From: Tabrizicola oligotrophica
GTDB taxonomy: Bacteria; Pseudomonadota; Alphaproteobacteria; Rhodobacterales; Rhodobacteraceae
Length of the DNA stretch: 41,815 nucleotides
Reading direction: 5' to 3'
Assembly (NCBI RefSeq): GCF_011008935.1
Contig: NZ_JAAIVJ010000019.1
Coordinates: 1 to 41,815, forward strand
The notes under the pieces: generated by a model
What the model was told of the DNA's origin: nothing
What the model saw: the letters and a program-made list of their open reading frames with translations, nothing else
Database searches by the model: none
Position numbers and translations under genes: made by a program
Part shown: positions 26,098 to 36,919 of the stretch, piece by piece
How positions within the stretch are numbered: the first letter of the stretch is position 1
Layout of the letters: each line of letters begins with the position of its first letter

Positions 26098-26919
26098 ATG
26101 CAAAGCGACGACCGGGCCGAAGCCTTTGCCGCGAACCTGCGCTACCTCTGCGACCAGCGCGGCTCGATCTCGCTGATCTGCCGGAAGATCCAGATCAACC
26201 GGCAGCAGTTCAACAAGTACCTGTCCGGCCGGCACATGCCTTCGGCCGCCAATATCCGCCTGATTGCCGATCATTTCGGCCTTAGCCCCGATGTGCTGGC
26301 CAGCCCGCATGCCGAGTTTCGCGCCCTGATCGACGGCAACTTCTTTGATGCCTTCAACCGGATGCGCGCCGCGCCGCAGGTGCAGAAATTCCTTGCCACC
26401 GTGATGTCGGCCCCCGGCGCGGTGGAACAGGCGCTGGTGGGGGTCTATGACCGCTATCAGTTCTCGTCGATCTACCCGCGCCGCATCCTGCGCGCGTCGC
26501 TCTGCGTCTATCAGGGCTCGGACCTGCTGCAACACACCTATGTCGAACACTTCCCCAGCCACGACGACCCGCAGAAGACCGCCTATACCTTCAAGTATCA
26601 CGGCTTTGTCCTGCCGATCGAAAACCGCATCTTCACCGTCGATTTCGAAACCGTGCAGCGCAACGAGATGACTTTCGGCATCTATTCGACGGTGCAGCGC
26701 AACACCAAGCGGTTCATGTTCGGCATCACCTCGGGCATCGCGGCGACCATGTTCCGCCAGCCCTTCGCCACCCGAATCGCGCTGCATTACCGCCGGCCAG
26801 GCCTGTTGAAGCGCGAGGATCTGGCCGCGACCACGGCCTTGGACATGAACGACAGCTCGATCCCGCGCGAGGTGCGCGAATATCTGGGCGACACGCCGGA
26901 CATGATCAAGCCGAGCTGA
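26098..26919 (+). CDS. XRE-type helix-turn-helix regulator with a sensor domain
   Basis: 273 residues. The N-terminal helix-turn-helix spans about residues 10-62 (LRYLCDQRG, then KIQINRQQFNKYLSGRHMPSAANIRLIADHFGL). The remaining 200 residues are a single domain I do not recognise, rich in aromatic beta segments (YTFKYHGFVLPIENRIFTVDF) and likely the effector-binding part. GGGGGCAGG precedes the ATG. It is divergent from the TPP-enzyme operon, and tandem TTGCGTCA sites flank the gene on both sides. It is the obvious candidate to bind those sites and control the whole catabolic cluster; whether it represses or activates cannot be told. Confidence 0.85.
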   Translation: MQSDDRAEAFAANLRYLCDQRGSISLICRKIQINRQQFNKYLSGRHMPSAANIRLIADHFGLSPDVLASPHAEFRALIDGNFFDAFNRMRAAPQVQKFLATVMSAPGAVEQALVGVYDRYQFSSIYPRRILRASLCVYQGSDLLQHTYVEHFPSHDDPQKTAYTFKYHGFVLPIENRIFTVDFETVQRNEMTFGIYSTVQRNTKRFMFGITSGIAATMFRQPFATRIALHYRRPGLLKREDLAATTALDMNDSSIPREVREYLGDTPDMIKPS

Positions 26920-26920
26920 C

Positions 26921-26938
26921 TTGCGTCAGGTTGCGTCA
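26921..26938 (+). promoter_or_regulatory. Tandem TTGCGTCA operator, lyase operon
   Basis: TTGCGTCA at 26921-26928 and again at 26931-26938, immediately after the regulator stop codon and 80 bp before the start of the 231-aa gene. Sequence, spacing and orientation match the other two sites. Confidence 0.7.
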
Positions 26939-27017
26939 GGAAAACGCCGGGCGCGAAATGGGCAGAGGCCCCGGCGCGTGGTCTTTTGACGGCAAGCCTT
27001 CGAACCGGAGTGAAGCC

Positions 27018-27713
27018 ATGCCGAACCACCTGCGCCCCCTCGCCTTTGCCGACGAGTTCATCCACGCCGAACTGGTGGAGGATGCCCGCGACTTTGCCGT
27101 TGACGATGCGGTTGTCGTCAACCTGTCGCCGCGCCCGATGGTGACGGGCGAGGCGCACCCGGCCATCGTTCCGGCGTGGAAATCCACCTGGCTGAAGGGC
27201 GGGGTGATCAAGTCGGCCGAACGCGCCGCGCTCATCAAGGTGAAGAAGGCCACCAACCTTGGCGGCTGCGGCTTGCGCGGCTGGGATTGGCTGGGCAACC
27301 GCATCAAGAGCTTCCCGCGCGACACGCCACTTTACATTTCGGCCTTCGACCATGTCGGCGAGGTGGTGACGGACCCGCGGGTGTTCACCAACGAACGCAG
27401 CGCACCGACCGAAGAGCAAACCTTCGACATGCGGCTGAACCTGTGGTGGTCGCCCGGTGACACCGATTGCTTTATCCACAACGAGCACCCGTTCCTTGAG
27501 GTGCATACCCAGATCCACGGTCTTGGCCGCATGCAGAAATTCCACGACCGCAGCGAGGCGACGCTTTACGAAGACGTGCCGATGGGCATCGGCTATTCGC
27601 ACGATCCGTTCTGCCGCGTGACCGGGCCGAACCAGTGGACCTATCCGTGGCACCGCTACTATGCCGACACCGATTCGGTCTGGCTGGCGGTCGAATTGCA
27701 CCCGCGGGCCTGA
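27018..27713 (+). CDS. Unrecognised 231-aa protein of the catabolic cluster
   Basis: The start at ATG 27018 has GGAG seven bases upstream and follows the operator. I do not recognise the family with confidence. The sequence is soluble and rich in His and aromatic residues, notably FIHNEHPFLEVHTQIHGLG and KFHDRSEATLYEDVPMGIGYSH. This would suit a cupin-like metal site, possibly an isomerase or dioxygenase. It precedes the aspartase-family gene by 5 bp and is co-transcribed with it, so it probably acts in the same pathway. Confidence 0.7.
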   Translation: MPNHLRPLAFADEFIHAELVEDARDFAVDDAVVVNLSPRPMVTGEAHPAIVPAWKSTWLKGGVIKSAERAALIKVKKATNLGGCGLRGWDWLGNRIKSFPRDTPLYISAFDHVGEVVTDPRVFTNERSAPTEEQTFDMRLNLWWSPGDTDCFIHNEHPFLEVHTQIHGLGRMQKFHDRSEATLYEDVPMGIGYSHDPFCRVTGPNQWTYPWHRYYADTDSVWLAVELHPRA

Positions 27714-27718
27714 TCGCC

Positions 27719-29089
<1,371 letters not shown>

Positions 29090-29476
29090 TCAGGCGGTGA
29101 TCTCGATCAGGTTGCCATCCGGGTCGCACAGGATCGCCTCATAGAACCCGTCCCCGGTGGAACGCGGCGCGGCCTTCAGCGCCCCATGCGGGCGCATGCG
29201 CTCGGCCAGCGCGTCCACCGCCGCTTTCGACCCGAGCGACAGGGCGACATGGGCATAACCCTGCGCTTCCGCCACAAAGGCCGGGCCGACCCAGGGGCCG
29301 CTCATCACCTCGATTTCCGCCCCGTCGCCAAAGCGCAGAAACCGGGAAAGATAGCCGGGCCGGTTGCGGCTTTGATAGAGCGGCCCTACCTCGGCCCCGA
29401 AGGCCAAGGTCCAGAAGGCGCAGAGCCGGTCGATATCCGGGGTCCACAGCGCCACATGGGCAACGCGGATGGTCAT
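29090..29476 (-). CDS. VOC (glyoxalase/bleomycin resistance) family protein
   Basis: 128 residues with the paired beta-alpha-beta-beta-beta modules of the VOC superfamily: VAHVALWTPDIDRLCAFW at the start and CDPDGNLIEI at the end, with conserved metal-ligand positions (His near residue 7, Glu in LIEIT). Family members are metal-dependent lyases, isomerases, epimerases or dioxygenases. It follows the isomerase-like gene by 3 bp, so it belongs to the third operator-controlled unit. The specific reaction is unknown. Confidence 0.85.
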   Translation of the reverse strand: MTIRVAHVALWTPDIDRLCAFWTLAFGAEVGPLYQSRNRPGYLSRFLRFGDGAEIEVMSGPWVGPAFVAEAQGYAHVALSLGSKAAVDALAERMRPHGALKAAPRSTGDGFYEAILCDPDGNLIEITA

Positions 29477-29479
29477 TGC

Positions 29480-30367
29480 TCAGCCCCCTCCCCCGGTTCC
29501 GATCAGCCCGGCCATCAACCCATGCAACTCGCGGGCCACGACAAAGCTGTTGTCCTGCTGCTGCCGGCGGCAGAACAGCTCGCAACTCCACCAGCCCTGA
29601 TAGCCTGTCGATTTTACCGCATCCACCCAGTCTTGCAGCACCAGCGCCCCCTGCCCGGTCGGCACGTCTCGCAGCACGGATTCGTCCGGAATGCCGCCCG
29701 CAAAGGCCAGACTGTCACAGACATGCACGCCGTAGATCAGATCGCCCGGCAGCGCCGCCACATCTTCGGGCCGGTCGCCTGAAGCGTAGCAATGCCAGAA
29801 ATCCACCGCCAGCCGCAGGTTCGGCCGGTTTGCGCGGCGGATCACCTCGACCTGAGCGGCCAGCCGGTTCAGGGGCGCCCAGGCCAGCGCCTCGAGATAG
29901 AGAAGCAGGCCATCTTCGGCGGCAATGTCGGCCAGCTCGGCCAGATTGCGGGCGGTGATCTGCACCTGCTCGTCGCGCGGCAGGCGCAACACGCCCTCGT
30001 AAAGCCCCGAGCTGCCGCCCGACGCAAAGGCCTGCACCGCCTGCACCTGCACCGGCCCGGTCAGCACCTGCACCCCCCTGGCCCCGGCGATTCCCGCCAG
30101 CCGGAACAGCGCGCGGGCGTCCTGCAACAGGGCGGCGTGATCTTCCCCCTGCCGTTCGATGTCCAACAGGAACCCCAGCCCCGGCACATCGACCGGGGCG
30201 AGCCATGCCGCCAGCTCCGCCTCGGTGATGCCGCCCTCCAGCGCCGCGCGCATCTTGGCGCCCGACACCTCCAGCCCCTGAAACCCGGTCTGGCGCATGA
30301 TCTCCAGATCAATCGCCAAGGGAGCGTGGCGCGAGACCAGCCCGTGATAGATCAGTTTCTGCGCCAT
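29480..30367 (-). CDS. Sugar phosphate isomerase/epimerase-like TIM-barrel protein
   Basis: 295 residues of the xylose isomerase-like TIM barrel family (AP endonuclease 2 fold). Markers are LRLAVDFWHCYASGD, GVHVCDS, LLLYLEAL and WWSCELFCRR, which supply the His, Asp and Glu metal ligands usual in hydroxypyruvate isomerase, inosose dehydratase and tagatose 3-epimerase relatives. ATG 30367 has AAAGGAC upstream. It lies 23 bp after the GMC oxidoreductase gene. It probably isomerises or dehydrates an oxidised sugar-like intermediate. Confidence 0.85.
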   Translation of the reverse strand: MAQKLIYHGLVSRHAPLAIDLEIMRQTGFQGLEVSGAKMRAALEGGITEAELAAWLAPVDVPGLGFLLDIERQGEDHAALLQDARALFRLAGIAGARGVQVLTGPVQVQAVQAFASGGSSGLYEGVLRLPRDEQVQITARNLAELADIAAEDGLLLYLEALAWAPLNRLAAQVEVIRRANRPNLRLAVDFWHCYASGDRPEDVAALPGDLIYGVHVCDSLAFAGGIPDESVLRDVPTGQGALVLQDWVDAVKSTGYQGWWSCELFCRRQQQDNSFVVARELHGLMAGLIGTGGGG

Positions 30368-30390
30368 GGTCCGTCCTTTTACAAAGGTGT

Positions 30391-31983
30391 TCAACTGCCG
30401 GCCTTGATCAAGTCGGCGGCCTTTTCGCCAATCATGATGCAGACCGCGTTCGGATTGCCGGAAATCAGTTGCGGCATGACCGAGGCATCGGCCACCCGCA
30501 GCCCGTCAATCCCATGCAGCCGCAACTGCGGATCGACGACGGCCATCTCGTCGCTGCCCATCCGGCAGGTGCCCGACGGGTGCAGCGCGGCATGGGCCTC
30601 GGTCTGGCAGAACCGGCGCACCTCGGCCCGCGACATCACCCGGTCCTCGGGCAGGTGCCGCCGCGCGACAAAGCGGCGGATTGCCGGACGCTCCATCACC
30701 TCCATGGCAAAGAGGGTGGCGTCTGTCACCGCGTCGAGATCGCGCGGGTCGCCGAAGTAATTCGGCCGCACGCGCGGGAAGGCGGCCGGATCGGCGCTGG
30801 AGAGCAGAACCTCGCCGCGCGACCTTGGCCGGATCTGCCCGAGATTGACGGTGCAGCCATTGCCGCCCGGCACGCCATCGACGCCTTCCTCGATCCCCGC
30901 GCCGCAGACCAGAAAGAACTGGCAATCCGGCAGGGTCTCGCCCCGGTCGCCCCACCAGAAGGCCCCCGCCTCGATCAGGTTCGAGGTGGCGGGTCCGCTG
31001 CCGAACAGCAGATATTCGAGCCCCGCCATCGCCCGCCAGTGCAGCTTCTTGTAGCGGTCATAGCTGTGCGGGCCGTTCAGCTGATAGACCAGCGAAATCT
31101 CGATATGGTCCTGCAGGTTCTGGCCGACGCCGGGCAGGTCAAGAACGCAAGAAATGCCGTGCTGCGCCAGATGTGCCGCCGGCCCGATGCCCGACAGCAT
31201 CAGAAGCTGCGGCGTCGCAATCGCCCCGGCGGACAGGATGACCTCGCGCCGGGCGCGCAGGGTTTTCAGCCGCCCGCGCCGGATGTATTCCACCCCCACT
31301 GCCCGGCCGTTCTCGATCAGCACCCGCGTCACCCGCGCCCCGCTGTGCAGGGCCAGATTGGGCCGCCCCAGCGCGGGATGAACATAGGCCACCGCCGCCG
31401 ATGACCGCCGCCGCCCGCGCGCGGTGATCTGGTACAGCCCCGCCCCTGCCTGATCGCCCGAATTGAAATCGGGGTTCAGCGGCAGACCCTGTTCCTGACA
31501 GGCCAGAAGCCAGGCCCGGCTCAGCGGATGGATGCGGTCGATGTCCGAAACCTTGAGCGGACCGTCCGTGCCATGCGCAGGGCCGGCGAAACGGTTGTTG
31601 TCCTCGGCCTTGCGGAAATAGGGCAGCACATCGGCATATCCCCAGCCGGCTGCGCCCTGTGCCTCCCATGCGGCGTAATCTGCCGGGTTGCCGCGAATGT
31701 AGATCATCGCGTTGACCGAACTGCCGCCGCCCAGAACCGAGGCCTGCACCATGTCGGGGTCATCGGTGCGGCCTTGACCTGCGCCCGGCTCCCACGGGAA
31801 GCGTTTCAGGAGGCCGCCCTGCGCCGTCTTGTAATAGGCCCCGGGAATGTGAATCCACGGGCTGCGGTCACGCGGTCCTTCTTCCAGAAGCGCCACAGAG
31901 CAGGCCGGATCCTCGGACAACCTGCCGGCCAAGACGCAGCCGGTCGAGCCGCCGCCGACAATGATGTAGTCAACATCCGCCAT
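30391..31983 (-). CDS. GMC-family oxidoreductase, choline dehydrogenase-like
   Basis: 530 residues with the FAD motif [20 protein letters not shown], the GMC signature [17 protein letters not shown], a second family signature [15 protein letters not shown], and the active-site region [10 protein letters not shown] with Asn in [10 protein letters not shown]. It resembles BetA-type alcohol dehydrogenases but no betaine genes are nearby. I start at ATG 31983 with GGGAGA upstream; the longer frame overlaps the operator region. It is the first gene of the third operator-controlled unit and is distinct in subfamily from the GMC enzyme at 17-18.5 kb. Confidence 0.87.
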   Translation of the reverse strand: MADVDYIIVGGGSTGCVLAGRLSEDPACSVALLEEGPRDRSPWIHIPGAYYKTAQGGLLKRFPWEPGAGQGRTDDPDMVQASVLGGGSSVNAMIYIRGNPADYAAWEAQGAAGWGYADVLPYFRKAEDNNRFAGPAHGTDGPLKVSDIDRIHPLSRAWLLACQEQGLPLNPDFNSGDQAGAGLYQITARGRRRSSAAVAYVHPALGRPNLALHSGARVTRVLIENGRAVGVEYIRRGRLKTLRARREVILSAGAIATPQLLMLSGIGPAAHLAQHGISCVLDLPGVGQNLQDHIEISLVYQLNGPHSYDRYKKLHWRAMAGLEYLLFGSGPATSNLIEAGAFWWGDRGETLPDCQFFLVCGAGIEEGVDGVPGGNGCTVNLGQIRPRSRGEVLLSSADPAAFPRVRPNYFGDPRDLDAVTDATLFAMEVMERPAIRRFVARRHLPEDRVMSRAEVRRFCQTEAHAALHPSGTCRMGSDEMAVVDPQLRLHGIDGLRVADASVMPQLISGNPNAVCIMIGEKAADLIKAGS

Positions 31984-32057
31984 CCGAATTCTCCCGCTGT
32001 CCATGGCAGACGTACTCAATCGCCCAAGGGCAGGGAACTTCGCGCCCGACGAAATCC

Positions 32058-32075
32058 TGACGCAACCTGACGCAA
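32058..32075 (-). promoter_or_regulatory. Tandem TTGCGTCA operator, GMC operon
   Basis: TGACGCAA at 32058-32065 and 32068-32075 (TTGCGTCA toward the GMC gene) lies 75 bp before ATG 31983. The 18-bp core is identical to the site at 26921-26938 when read toward the gene, which is strong support for a shared regulator. Confidence 0.7.
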
Positions 32076-32189
32076 CAGCGACCCTGCCCCGGCGCGCTTG
32101 CCTGCCGGAAGGAGAGGTCGAGGGCCGGTCCGGGAGGGCTGTCGGCGATCAAGCCGATGCCGCGCCATCGGTTCGGGCCCGATGCCGCG

Positions 32190-32204
32190 GTGAACCGGGT
32201 TCAC
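32190..32204. promoter_or_regulatory. 15-bp perfect palindrome in the intergenic region
   Basis: GTGAACC-G-GGTTCAC is a perfect odd-length palindrome in the 200 bp between the tandem operator and the end of the peptidase gene. It resembles an operator for a dimeric repressor, or a small hairpin ending the peptidase transcript. No T-tract follows. Confidence 0.4.
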
Positions 32205-32278
32205 GTCGCAGGCGACCTCACGGATGCGCCGACACCAAGGCCGAACGGCACCCTGTCGCGCCGGCAAGGGAGCTCAAG

Positions 32279-33430
32279 TCAGGGAGCGCCGTTCGGACGA
32301 CCATACTTCGCCATGATCCTTTTCAGGCGCTCATGGTCGATTGCTGTCCATTTGGCCGTGCCGTCCGCGACGCCGGGGAACTTGACCATGGACATGGTTT
32401 CTGCCGCGACCAGCGCGTTCAGGATCGCCTCTTCGACCGCGTCCACGGCGGCGTTGTAGACCTGCTCGATGTAATGGTCGCCCAGCGCGCTCATGGTGTT
32501 GAACAGCGGATGCTCATCCTGAATCATGCGGGGCCAGCCAATGTCGTTGGCGGTCGAGAAGGCCAGGATGATGTCGCCCGAATAGTGTCCGCCCGGACTG
32601 CCAGTGCGGCCGATGCCGATGGCCCCGCGCTTGGCGATCCGCTTGAGCTGGTTGGGCAAAAGCGGAATGTCGGTGCCGATGATGACGATGATCGAGCCGG
32701 TCTCGTGCATGTGGCCGCGCGACAAGGGCGCATCCTCGGGCCATTCGCGGCCCACCGGCACGCCGCGCACCATCAGGTTCGGCCGGCTGCCGAAGTTGGA
32801 CTGGACCAGCGCCCCGACGGTATAGGTCTTGTCGCCGAAGCCTACTCGCCGCGAGGCGGTGCCGGTGCCGCCCTTGAATTCATAGGTCATCATGCCGGTG
32901 CCGCCCCCGACATTGCCTTCGGCCACCCGGCCGCCGCTGGCGCCGTTCATCGCCGCAAGCGCATGGTCAGCCGTGATGTGCTGGCCGCAGATGTCATTGG
33001 CCAGCCCGTCATAGGTTTCGGCCACGACCGGAAGCGCCCAGCCGTGATCGCCGACGAAATGGCTGTCGTAGGTGTCGATCATCCACCGGGTTGCAGCGTG
33101 ATGGACCATTCCGACCGAATGGGTATTGGTGATGCAGATCGGGCCGATGAAATAGCCGGCCTCGTTGATCCAATGGGTTCCGGTCATCTCGCCATTGCCA
33201 TTCAGGTTGAAATGGCCGGCCCAGACCGGGCTGGGGGATTTGGTCTTGCCGCGGGGCAGGATGGCGGTCACGCCGGTCCGGACCGGGCCCTTGCCCGGCT
33301 CGACCGGACCATCGCCCTGAATGATCGTGGTCAGGCCGACCTCGACGCCGGGAATATCTGTCAGGGCATTGTTCGGGCCGGGGGTTCCATCGAAGGGAAT
33401 GCCGAGGTCACGGGCGCGGGGCTTGGTCAA
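32279..33430 (-). CDS. P1-family (DmpA/S58) aminopeptidase
   Basis: 383 residues from TTG 33430, preceded by AGGAG at six bases; the frame extends upstream but without a better start. Family members are N-terminal nucleophile hydrolases that cut themselves before a Ser. The expected site is Gly-Ser in HETGSIIVIIGTD (Ser about 246, close to Ser250 of DmpA). Other markers are GVEVGLTTI, NTHSVGMVH and EGNVGGGTGMM. Known members release D-amino acids or beta-amino acids from peptides. It is divergent from a peptide-type ABC transporter, which suggests uptake and hydrolysis of unusual peptides. Confidence 0.87.
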   Translation of the reverse strand: MTKPRARDLGIPFDGTPGPNNALTDIPGVEVGLTTIIQGDGPVEPGKGPVRTGVTAILPRGKTKSPSPVWAGHFNLNGNGEMTGTHWINEAGYFIGPICITNTHSVGMVHHAATRWMIDTYDSHFVGDHGWALPVVAETYDGLANDICGQHITADHALAAMNGASGGRVAEGNVGGGTGMMTYEFKGGTGTASRRVGFGDKTYTVGALVQSNFGSRPNLMVRGVPVGREWPEDAPLSRGHMHETGSIIVIIGTDIPLLPNQLKRIAKRGAIGIGRTGSPGGHYSGDIILAFSTANDIGWPRMIQDEHPLFNTMSALGDHYIEQVYNAAVDAVEEAILNALVAAETMSMVKFPGVADGTAKWTAIDHERLKRIMAKYGRPNGAP

Positions 33431-33469
33431 CTGAATCTCCTGTCGACGAAAGGTTGCAGGGTTGCGCAG

Positions 33470-33519
33470 ATTGTTATGGAAAACTAACATTAACACAAGT
33501 AGGATATTTTAATAACAAT
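33470..33519. promoter_or_regulatory. Widely spaced 8-bp inverted repeat, candidate operator
   Basis: ATTGTTAT (33470-33477) and ATAACAAT (33512-33519) are exact reverse complements with centres 42 bp apart, four DNA turns, in an AT-rich spacer between the divergent peptidase and transporter genes. It could bind the RpiR regulator encoded at the end of the operon. Confidence 0.5.
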
Positions 33520-33546
33520 CATCATCATCGAATCAGGGAGTCCCAA

Positions 33547-35055
33547 ATGAAGCCAGCCCTCACCAGAATGCTGCTCGCCTCGGCGGCCAGCCTCTTGTTC
33601 ATTGCCGCACCAGCACTGGCCGACAAGATCAGGATCGGATCGCCCTATCAGACCAGCACGCTGGACCCGATGCGCTCGGCCGCCGCCGGCTCGATCGAGA
33701 CCTTTGGCCAGCTTTACTCGCGCCTGCTGCGGATCGACGAGGCCGGACAGCTGGCGCCGGGCCTGGCCGAGACCTGGGAGGTCAGCGAGGACGGCAAGAT
33801 CATCACCCTGACGCTGCGGGACGCCAAGTTCTCGAATGGCGAACCGATCACCGCCGAGGACGTGGTGTTCTCGCTGCTGCGGGTGCGCGACACGCCGGAT
33901 TCTGCCTATCCGGCCCCGATCCAGACCCTTGATACCGCCGAAGCGGTCGATGCCAGCACCGTCAAGCTGACGCTCAAGCACGCCTTTGCGCCGTTCCTTG
34001 GCAATCTTGAAGTGTTCAACGCCGGCATCGTGTCGAAGGCGGATGTCGAGGCGCGCGGCGAAGCTGCCTTTGTCGAGAATGTCGTGACCTCGGGCCCCTA
34101 CATGGTGGAGGCTTGGATTCCCAACGACCGGCTCATCATCGCTCCGAACCCGAATTACTGGCGGACAGGCTTTCCCAAGAACGAAGGCGCCGAGCTGATC
34201 GAAATTCCTGCGGCCACAACGCGCGTCTCGATGCTGCTGTCGGGCGAACTGGATGTCGTACGGGACGTGCCCTGGTCGCAGGTCGCCGAAGTGACGGCCA
34301 ATCCAGGCTACGCAATGCCGATGGAGCCGTCGACCGTCGTCTATGTCGGGCTTCTGAACCATGCGCGCCCGCCCTTCGACAACATCGCCGTGCGTCAGGC
34401 CGCCGCGATGGCGCTGGACACCGCGGCCATTGCCCAGGCCGTCACCTTCGGCGCGGCCAAACCGGCCAACAGCACCATTCCCAACACGCTGAAATACTAC
34501 GATCCCGATCTCAAGGTGAATGGCTTCGACCCGGCCGCCGCCAAGGCAATGATCGACTCATCGGGTTATGACGGCTCTGAGCTGACCATCCTCGTGTCGG
34601 AATCCGCAGAAAGCGAACAGCAGGCGGTGCTGATGCAGGCACTCTGGGCGCAGATCGGCCTGAAGGCCAAAATCGAGAAGGCCGATGCCGGCACCTTCTG
34701 GTCGCGGCTGACGTCGGGCGATTACGACGCCACGCCGACCTGGTATTACAATGAAACCACCGACCCCGACCTTGCGGTGCGGTGGGCGCTGTGCGGAGCC
34801 TGCGGCAACAACGCCTATTACACCTTCTATGCCAACCCCGAAGTCGACAAGCTGGTCGAACAGGGCGCCGCCGAGCTGGACGAGACCAAGCGGGCCGCGA
34901 TCTATGCCGAGATGCAGCGCATCACCACCACCGAAGTTTCGCAGATCCCGATCTACTACCCGCCCTTCGCCAATGCCTACAGCACCGCGCTGCACGGCCT
35001 TGGCATGACGCCGGCCCTGCAATGGACGCTGGAAGGCGCCACGCTGGACAAGTGA
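33547..35055 (+). CDS. Dipeptide/oligopeptide-type solute-binding protein (family 5)
   Basis: 502 residues with a Sec signal peptide (ending APALA) and the family 5 fold: RIGSPYQTSTLDPMRS, LAPGLAETWEVSEDGKIITLTLRDAKFSNGEP near the start, and VRQAAAMALDTAAIAQ later. GGGAG precedes ATG 33547 at good spacing. Family members bind peptides, nickel, glutathione or sugars. Neighbouring peptidase and Opp-type permeases favour a peptide-like ligand here. Confidence 0.92.
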   Translation: MKPALTRMLLASAASLLFIAAPALADKIRIGSPYQTSTLDPMRSAAAGSIETFGQLYSRLLRIDEAGQLAPGLAETWEVSEDGKIITLTLRDAKFSNGEPITAEDVVFSLLRVRDTPDSAYPAPIQTLDTAEAVDASTVKLTLKHAFAPFLGNLEVFNAGIVSKADVEARGEAAFVENVVTSGPYMVEAWIPNDRLIIAPNPNYWRTGFPKNEGAELIEIPAATTRVSMLLSGELDVVRDVPWSQVAEVTANPGYAMPMEPSTVVYVGLLNHARPPFDNIAVRQAAAMALDTAAIAQAVTFGAAKPANSTIPNTLKYYDPDLKVNGFDPAAAKAMIDSSGYDGSELTILVSESAESEQQAVLMQALWAQIGLKAKIEKADAGTFWSRLTSGDYDATPTWYYNETTDPDLAVRWALCGACGNNAYYTFYANPEVDKLVEQGAAELDETKRAAIYAEMQRITTTEVSQIPIYYPPFANAYSTALHGLGMTPALQWTLEGATLDK

Positions 35056-35064
35056 CGACTTTCT

Positions 35065-35092
35065 CCGGCGGGCCACAAGTCTGGCCCGCCGG
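35065..35092 (+). other. Strong stem-loop after the binding-protein gene
   Basis: CCGGCGGGCCA (35065-35075) pairs perfectly with TGGCCCGCCGG (35082-35092) around 6 bases, followed by GGTTTCTGGTT. It lies just after the binding-protein stop and 38 bp before the permease start. It likely acts as an attenuator or as a mRNA stabiliser favouring the binding protein. Confidence 0.65.
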
Positions 35093-35129
35093 GGTTTCTG
35101 GTTCCACAGCGGATTTGGACGAGCAACGC

Positions 35130-36068
35130 ATGCACTATCTGACTTTCATCGGCCGCCGGCTCTTGCACATCGTGCCGGTGCTGATCGGCATCAGCCTGGT
35201 GTCCTTCCTGCTTGTCATGCTGGTTCCCGGTGATCCGGTGCGGCTGGTTCTGGGTCCGCGGGCGACGGACGACGCCGTTGCCGCCATGCGCGAGGCCTGG
35301 GGCCTGGACCGGTCGCTCCTGTCGCAATACCTGACCTATGTCGGCAATGTGGTGCAGGGCAATCTGGGCGACTCTCTCAAGTACCGGCTGCCGGTCTGGG
35401 ATCTGATCGCACAATACCTGCCGCGCACCGCCTTTCTGATCGGCTATGTGCTGGCGATGACAGTGCCGGTCACGGTGCTGCTGGCCGTCACCGCCGCCCG
35501 CCGCGAGGGTGACTGGCCCGATCAGGTGATCCGCCTCCTGTCGGTTCTGGGCATGACGATCCCGGTATTCTGGCTGGCCGTCATTTTCGCCCGGCTCTTC
35601 GGCATCCAGCTCGGCTGGTTCCCGGTCAGCGGCTATGGCGAGGGGTTCCTTGGCCATCTGCACCACCTTTTCCTGCCGGCGGTTTCCACCTCGCTCTGGC
35701 TGGCGCCGGTGCTGACGCGGAACCTGCGCGGCGCGCTGGTTCAGCAGATGGACGCGGACTATGTCGCCGCCTGCCGGGCCAAGGGCCTGCCCGAGCGCCT
35801 GATCTTCCGCCGGCACATCCTGCCGAACTCTGTGCTGCCGACACTGAACCTCTTGGGCGTAATGATCGCCTTCCTGATCGGCGGCTCGGTCGTGGTGGAA
35901 ATCGTCTACGCCGTGCCGGGACTGGGCGCGCTGATGATCGGCGCAGTGCTGGGCCGCGACTATTTCGTGATCCAGGGGCTGACGCTGGTCTATGCGCTGG
36001 TGACCGTGCTGGTCACGCTGGTCATCGACCTTCTGACCGCCGCCATTGACCCGAGGACTGTCGGATGA
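35130..36068 (+). CDS. Dipeptide-type ABC permease, DppB/OppB family
   Basis: 312 residues. The N-terminus IGRRLLHIVPVLIGISLVSFLLVMLVPGDP is the hallmark of DppB-type permeases, and MDADYVAACRAKGLPERLIFRRHILPN is the coupling motif. Six helices are expected. I start at ATG 35130; no strong ribosome binding site is seen. The stop overlaps the next permease start (ATGA). Confidence 0.92.
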   Translation: MHYLTFIGRRLLHIVPVLIGISLVSFLLVMLVPGDPVRLVLGPRATDDAVAAMREAWGLDRSLLSQYLTYVGNVVQGNLGDSLKYRLPVWDLIAQYLPRTAFLIGYVLAMTVPVTVLLAVTAARREGDWPDQVIRLLSVLGMTIPVFWLAVIFARLFGIQLGWFPVSGYGEGFLGHLHHLFLPAVSTSLWLAPVLTRNLRGALVQQMDADYVAACRAKGLPERLIFRRHILPNSVLPTLNLLGVMIAFLIGGSVVVEIVYAVPGLGALMIGAVLGRDYFVIQGLTLVYALVTVLVTLVIDLLTAAIDPRTVG

Positions 36069-36919
36069 CCGAGACATCTGCAATCAACCTGCCCGCCCGC
36101 GACCGGCCGCGCCTGAAGAAGGGCACGATCGAACTGGCAATCGGCGTCCTGATCGTAGGCGCATGGATCCTTGCCGCCGCTGGCGCCGGGATCGTCGCCC
36201 CCGCTGACCCCAATGCACTGGATCTTGCGGCCGTGCTGGCGCCACCCGGACCGGCGCATCTGATGGGCACCGACAATCTGGGCCGGGACATCCTGTCGCG
36301 CGTGATCCACGGCGCCCGGATCGACATCTGGATGGGCTTCATCGGCGTGCTGGCGCCGCTTTGCATCGGGGTGCTGGTGGGTCTTGTCTCGGGCTACTAT
36401 GGCGGGATGACCGACACGATCCTGATGCGCCTTGTCGACATCACCGTAGCCTTTCCGTTCTTCATTCTGGTGATCGCCATTGTCGGCCTGCTGGGGCCGG
36501 GTCTGGCGAACTATTTCGTGGCGCTGGGGCTGGTGGCCTGGGTGGCCTATGCAAGGCTGGTCCGCGCCGAGGTGCTGGTGGTCAAGCGGCTGGAATTCGT
36601 GCAGGCCGCAAAGGCCCTTGGCTTTCCTGACCGGGCCATCCTGTTCCGCCATGTGCTGCCCAATGTGCTGGGTTCGATCACGATCTATGCCTGGACCGAC
36701 GCGGTGATGGTGATCCTCGCCGGGGCCTCCTTGGGCTTTCTGGGTCTTGGCGCGCAGCCGCCAACGGCGGAATGGGGGGTGATGATCTCCGATGGCCAGC
36801 CCTACATCGTTCAGGCCTGGTGGATCTGCTTCTTTCCCGGCCTTGCAATGGTGACGCTGAGCCTTGGCTTCATCCTGATCAGCGACGGGCTGTCGCGCCG
36901 GTTGAGGGTTTCGCAATGA
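36065..36919 (+). CDS. Dipeptide-type ABC permease, DppC/OppC family
   Basis: 284 residues. HLMGTDNLGRDILSRVIHGARIDIWMG is diagnostic for the DppC family, and RLEFVQAAKALGFPDRAILFRHVLPN is the coupling motif. It forms the membrane channel with the DppB-type permease. It overlaps its neighbours by four bases at both ends, so the operon is translationally coupled. Confidence 0.93.
   Translation: MTETSAINLPARDRPRLKKGTIELAIGVLIVGAWILAAAGAGIVAPADPNALDLAAVLAPPGPAHLMGTDNLGRDILSRVIHGARIDIWMGFIGVLAPLCIGVLVGLVSGYYGGMTDTILMRLVDITVAFPFFILVIAIVGLLGPGLANYFVALGLVAWVAYARLVRAEVLVVKRLEFVQAAKALGFPDRAILFRHVLPNVLGSITIYAWTDAVMVILAGASLGFLGLGAQPPTAEWGVMISDGQPYIVQAWWICFFPGLAMVTLSLGFILISDGLSRRLRVSQ

Noticed and set aside
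30391-31983. Choline dehydrogenase (betA)
   Set aside because: Only superfamily-level similarity is visible, and no betB, betI or choline transporter is present.
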